A stretch of 64,000 nucleotides of DNA from contig CAWEVM010000029.1 of the NCBI GenBank assembly GCA_963812505.1, forward strand, positions 62,001-126,000, written 5' to 3'. Positions within the stretch are counted from its first letter, which is position 1; each line of letters begins with the position of its first letter. The translations under genes were made by a program, and so were the position numbers. Positions 61,885 through 64,000 of the stretch are shown one piece after another. This DNA comes from JAMXLO01 sp963812505. GTDB lineage: Bacteria; Pseudomonadota; Alphaproteobacteria; Acetobacterales; Acetobacteraceae. The notes beneath the pieces are model-generated. The model made no database searches. It was not told where the DNA came from and worked only from the letters and a program-made list of their open reading frames with translations.

Positions 61885-62678
61885 TGGCGTCGTTCCTCGA
61901 CGCGTACGTCGCACCGAAGAAGGACATCCCACGGCGTGCCTACCTGACGGTAAGCACGCTCGTGGCCGCCGCAATCCTAGCGCTATGGTGCATCCTGTCG
62001 TACGGCGAACTGGTGCGCGGCGACTTTTTGCCCACTCCGGATGCGGTGGTGACGGCAGCGATCAACGGCATCGGCGATGGCTCGCTGCTCGTGAATACCA
62101 GTGTCAGCGTCACCGAGATCATGTCCGGCTTCATCATCGCCTCGATCTTCGCCGTGCCACTCGGCATCCTGATGGGCAGCTTCAAGATCGCAGAAGCCGC
62201 GCTGGAGCCCGTCACCAACTTCGTGCGCTACCTGCCAGTCTCCGCGCTGATCCCGCTGCTGATTCTATGGGTCGGTATCGACATGACGGAGAAGATCTCG
62301 GTCATCTTCATCGGCACGTTCTTCCAGCAGCTCATCCTGATTGCCGACGTCTCCCGCGGCGTCTCTCAGGACCTGCTGGATGTTTCCTATACTCTCGGAG
62401 CCAACCGCCGCACCGTGGTCGCGCGTGTGCTGATCCCGGCGACACTGCCCGGCGTGATGGACACGCTGCGCGTCACCCTCGGCTGGGCGTGGACCTATCT
62501 CGTCGTGGCCGAGCTGGTCGCGGCCAACAAGGGCTTAGGCTATTTCATCCTGAATTCGATGCGCGGGTTGTTCACCGACCAGATCTTTCTCGGCATCATG
62601 GTAATCGGCTTGCTGGGCCTCATCACCGATCAGTTGTTCAAGCTGCTGCGCAACTGGCTGCTGCCTTGGGCAGTGTAG
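61884..62678 (+). CDS. NitT/TauT-type ABC transporter permease
   Basis: A 264-residue permease with six predicted helices. The cytoplasmic coupling region YTLGANRRTVVARVLIPA, shown in parts as LGANRRTVV and LIPATLPG, is the EAA-type loop that contacts the ATPase. The ATG at 61884 shares its first base with the preceding stop (TGATG) and the gene ends directly against the ATPase start. It is the pore of the importer formed with its two neighbours. Confidence 0.92.
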   Translation: MASFLDAYVAPKKDIPRRAYLTVSTLVAAAILALWCILSYGELVRGDFLPTPDAVVTAAINGIGDGSLLVNTSVSVTEIMSGFIIASIFAVPLGILMGSFKIAEAALEPVTNFVRYLPVSALIPLLILWVGIDMTEKISVIFIGTFFQQLILIADVSRGVSQDLLDVSYTLGANRRTVVARVLIPATLPGVMDTLRVTLGWAWTYLVVAELVAANKGLGYFILNSMRGLFTDQIFLGIMVIGLLGLITDQLFKLLRNWLLPWAV

Positions 62679-63482
62679 ATGGCGCTGCCTAAACTGCGCA
62701 TCGACAACGTCGCGCTGCGATTCACCTCAGGCGGGCTGTCGGTGACGGCCCTGGAGCGGATTTCGCTCGATGTCGAGGACAAGGAGTTCTCCGTCATCGT
62801 CGGGCCGTCGGGATGCGGCAAGACCAGTCTGCTCCGCCTTGTCGCCGGCCTGATCGAGCCGAGCGAAGGTTCGATCAGGCTCGACAACGCACTCATCAAC
62901 GGACCTGGCAAGGACCGCGGCATGGTTTTCCAGTCGTACACGCTGTTTCCCTGGCTTACCGTGCAAGACAACGTGGAGTTCGGTTTGCGCATCGCGGGAA
63001 TTCCTGCGGCACAACGGCAGGACACGGCGCGGCGGTTCATCGCGCAGGTCGGCTTGCATGGCTTCGAGCGGCTGTATCCGAAGCAGCTTTCCGGTGGAAT
63101 GATGCAGCGCGTGGCGCTGGCACGGGCTCTCGCCAACGATCCGGCGATCCTGCTGATGGATGAGCCATTCGGCGCACTCGACAGCCAGACCCGATCGCTG
63201 ATGCAGGAGCTGCTGCTGGACATCTGGCAGGCCTCACACAAGACTGTGCTGTTCATCACCCACGACATCGATGAGTCGATCCTGCTCGGCGACCGGGTCT
63301 ATGTGATGACGGCACGGCCCGGCCGCATCAAGGAAATGATCGAGATCGCACTGCCCCGCCCGCGCACCGTGGAGATGCTGACAAGCGACGCATTCATGAC
63401 CATCAAACGGCACATCATGCACTCCATCCACGAAGAGGCGATGCGCAGTGTCGCGACGGAGCGCCCGCCCGCCGGGCAGTAG
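62679..63482 (+). CDS. NitT/TauT-type ABC transporter ATPase
   Basis: A 267-residue ATPase with Walker A GPSGCGKTS (about 46-54), Q-loop VFQSYTLFPW, signature LSGGMMQR, Walker B ILLMDEPFGALD and H-loop FITHDIDE. It starts immediately after the permease stop, completing a three-gene importer. The final 25 residues are variable. Downstream is a 53-base convergent gap to the last gene. Confidence 0.94.
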   Translation: MALPKLRIDNVALRFTSGGLSVTALERISLDVEDKEFSVIVGPSGCGKTSLLRLVAGLIEPSEGSIRLDNALINGPGKDRGMVFQSYTLFPWLTVQDNVEFGLRIAGIPAAQRQDTARRFIAQVGLHGFERLYPKQLSGGMMQRVALARALANDPAILLMDEPFGALDSQTRSLMQELLLDIWQASHKTVLFITHDIDESILLGDRVYVMTARPGRIKEMIEIALPRPRTVEMLTSDAFMTIKRHIMHSIHEEAMRSVATERPPAGQ

Positions 63483-63535
63483 CCCCGTGGGATGATGGCC
63501 CCGCGGGACATGAGGCATGGTGTCGCCCATTCCGA

Positions 63536-63982
63536 TCATCGTCTTTCCAACCTGCGCATCTCCTCGCGCGCAGCCTCGGCAAATTCCTTTAGCGGATCGA
63601 TCCCCGCTCCGCTCTCCAGCAGATCATGCAGTTCCCTGACTGTCTGGTTTGGCGCGTCGTAGGTCGCGATCGTCGTTATCATGATCTTCTCGGCACAGGC
63701 GACAGTCCGCGGCGAACTCAAGACCCGCATCCTGCTGATCATGGCGTAAAGTGCGATGATCTCCTGAATCTGTGGCTCGTTGCTGACAATGGCTTCGCCG
63801 TACGCTTTCGATGCCGCGACAATGAAGTCCCGGTACAGGTCCTCGCGGCGTGCCAGGTCATGGGCGATCTGACCCGCCCTTGCCTGCGAACGTTGGTTGA
63901 GCCAGTTGGTGACGCCGGATGTCAGGCCGCCAACCACCGATCCCGCGAGTGCCGATATGGCAGAGATATATGCAATATCCAT
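63536..63982 (-). CDS. Small membrane-anchored helical protein of unknown function
   Basis: A 148-residue protein with an N-terminal transmembrane segment (YISAISALAGSVVGGLTSG) followed by a soluble helical domain with charged residues (ARREDLYRDFIVAASKAYGEA). It resembles a family of uncharacterised proteins in Bradyrhizobium-type genomes, but no function is known to me. A predicted coiled-coil character extends from about residue 30 to 60. The start ATG is 18 bases from the window edge; upstream signals are outside. Confidence 0.72.
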   Translation of the reverse strand: MDIAYISAISALAGSVVGGLTSGVTNWLNQRSQARAGQIAHDLARREDLYRDFIVAASKAYGEAIVSNEPQIQEIIALYAMISRMRVLSSPRTVACAEKIMITTIATYDAPNQTVRELHDLLESGAGIDPLKEFAEAAREEMRRLERR

Positions 63983-64000
63983 ATATAGGTGTCATCGCTC

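Noticed and set aside
63483..63535. Intrinsic terminator between the last two convergent genes
   Set aside because: The GC-rich CCCCGTGGG and CCCCGCGGG units are direct rather than inverted repeats, and no T run follows.

Overview
The window looks like a chromosomal segment of a high-GC alphaproteobacterium, most likely of the Rhodospirillales/Acetobacteraceae type. The pointers are a ribonuclease HII gene next to a CcrM-type GANTC methyltransferase, a two-gene osmoregulated periplasmic glucan locus, an apparent EcfG-type general-stress promoter, and many single-copy catabolic cassettes. The taxonomic call is inference. No tRNA, rRNA, CRISPR array, intact prophage or intact insertion sequence was seen.

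Layout. (1) 0-9.4 kb: a minus-strand operon of two tandem MetE-like zinc methyltransferases followed by a complete dipeptide-type ABC importer whose two ATPases are fused, converging on a DAO-family FAD oxidoreductase. (2) 9.5-19.3 kb: a lytic transglycosylase-like protein, a propionate-type acyl-CoA synthetase, an alpha-glucan phosphorylase next to a pyruvoyl-dependent arginine decarboxylase, and opgGH. (3) 19.3-30.5 kb: a catabolic stretch with a YqaA-type membrane protein, a TPP enzyme, an alpha/beta hydrolase, two luciferase-like flavin enzymes, an ADP-forming acyl-CoA ligase, two acyl-CoA dehydrogenases and birA. (4) 30.6-39.6 kb: a double cold-shock protein, a wrecked asparagine synthase, a stress-promoter-linked membrane peptide pair, ygfZ, a glycosyltransferase, a frameshifted methyltransferase, a LysR regulator, rnhB and ccrM.

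(5) 39.7-43.9 kb: a decaying polysaccharide islet with a SAM methyltransferase, a GH16 protein lacking its acid/base residue, recombinase-like and glycosyltransferase remnants, a flippase and an IS630-type transposase tail. (6) 44-52.1 kb: an envelope and stress block with an ABC exporter, a psiF-DUF2491-DUF350-PspA operon (relatives of E. coli yjfK, yjfL and yjfJ), a glycine-rich hydrophobic protein, Hsp20, a host-attachment-type protein, and an ECF sigma/anti-sigma pair with its own recognisable promoter. (7) 52.2-64 kb: redox and catabolic genes comprising an enolase-superfamily dehydratase, a DUF1217 protein, an extradiol-type dioxygenase coupled to HdrC/HdrB-like iron-sulfur proteins, a Tat-exported multicopper oxidase, a family 3 binding protein, a bicovalent FAD oxidase and a complete NitT/TauT-type importer.

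The most promising poorly described units are the methyltransferase/importer operon, the PspA-DUF350-DUF2491-PsiF operon within a stress island, the 24-residue membrane peptide with its 290-residue partner behind a GGAAC-type promoter, and the dioxygenase/HdrCB cassette.
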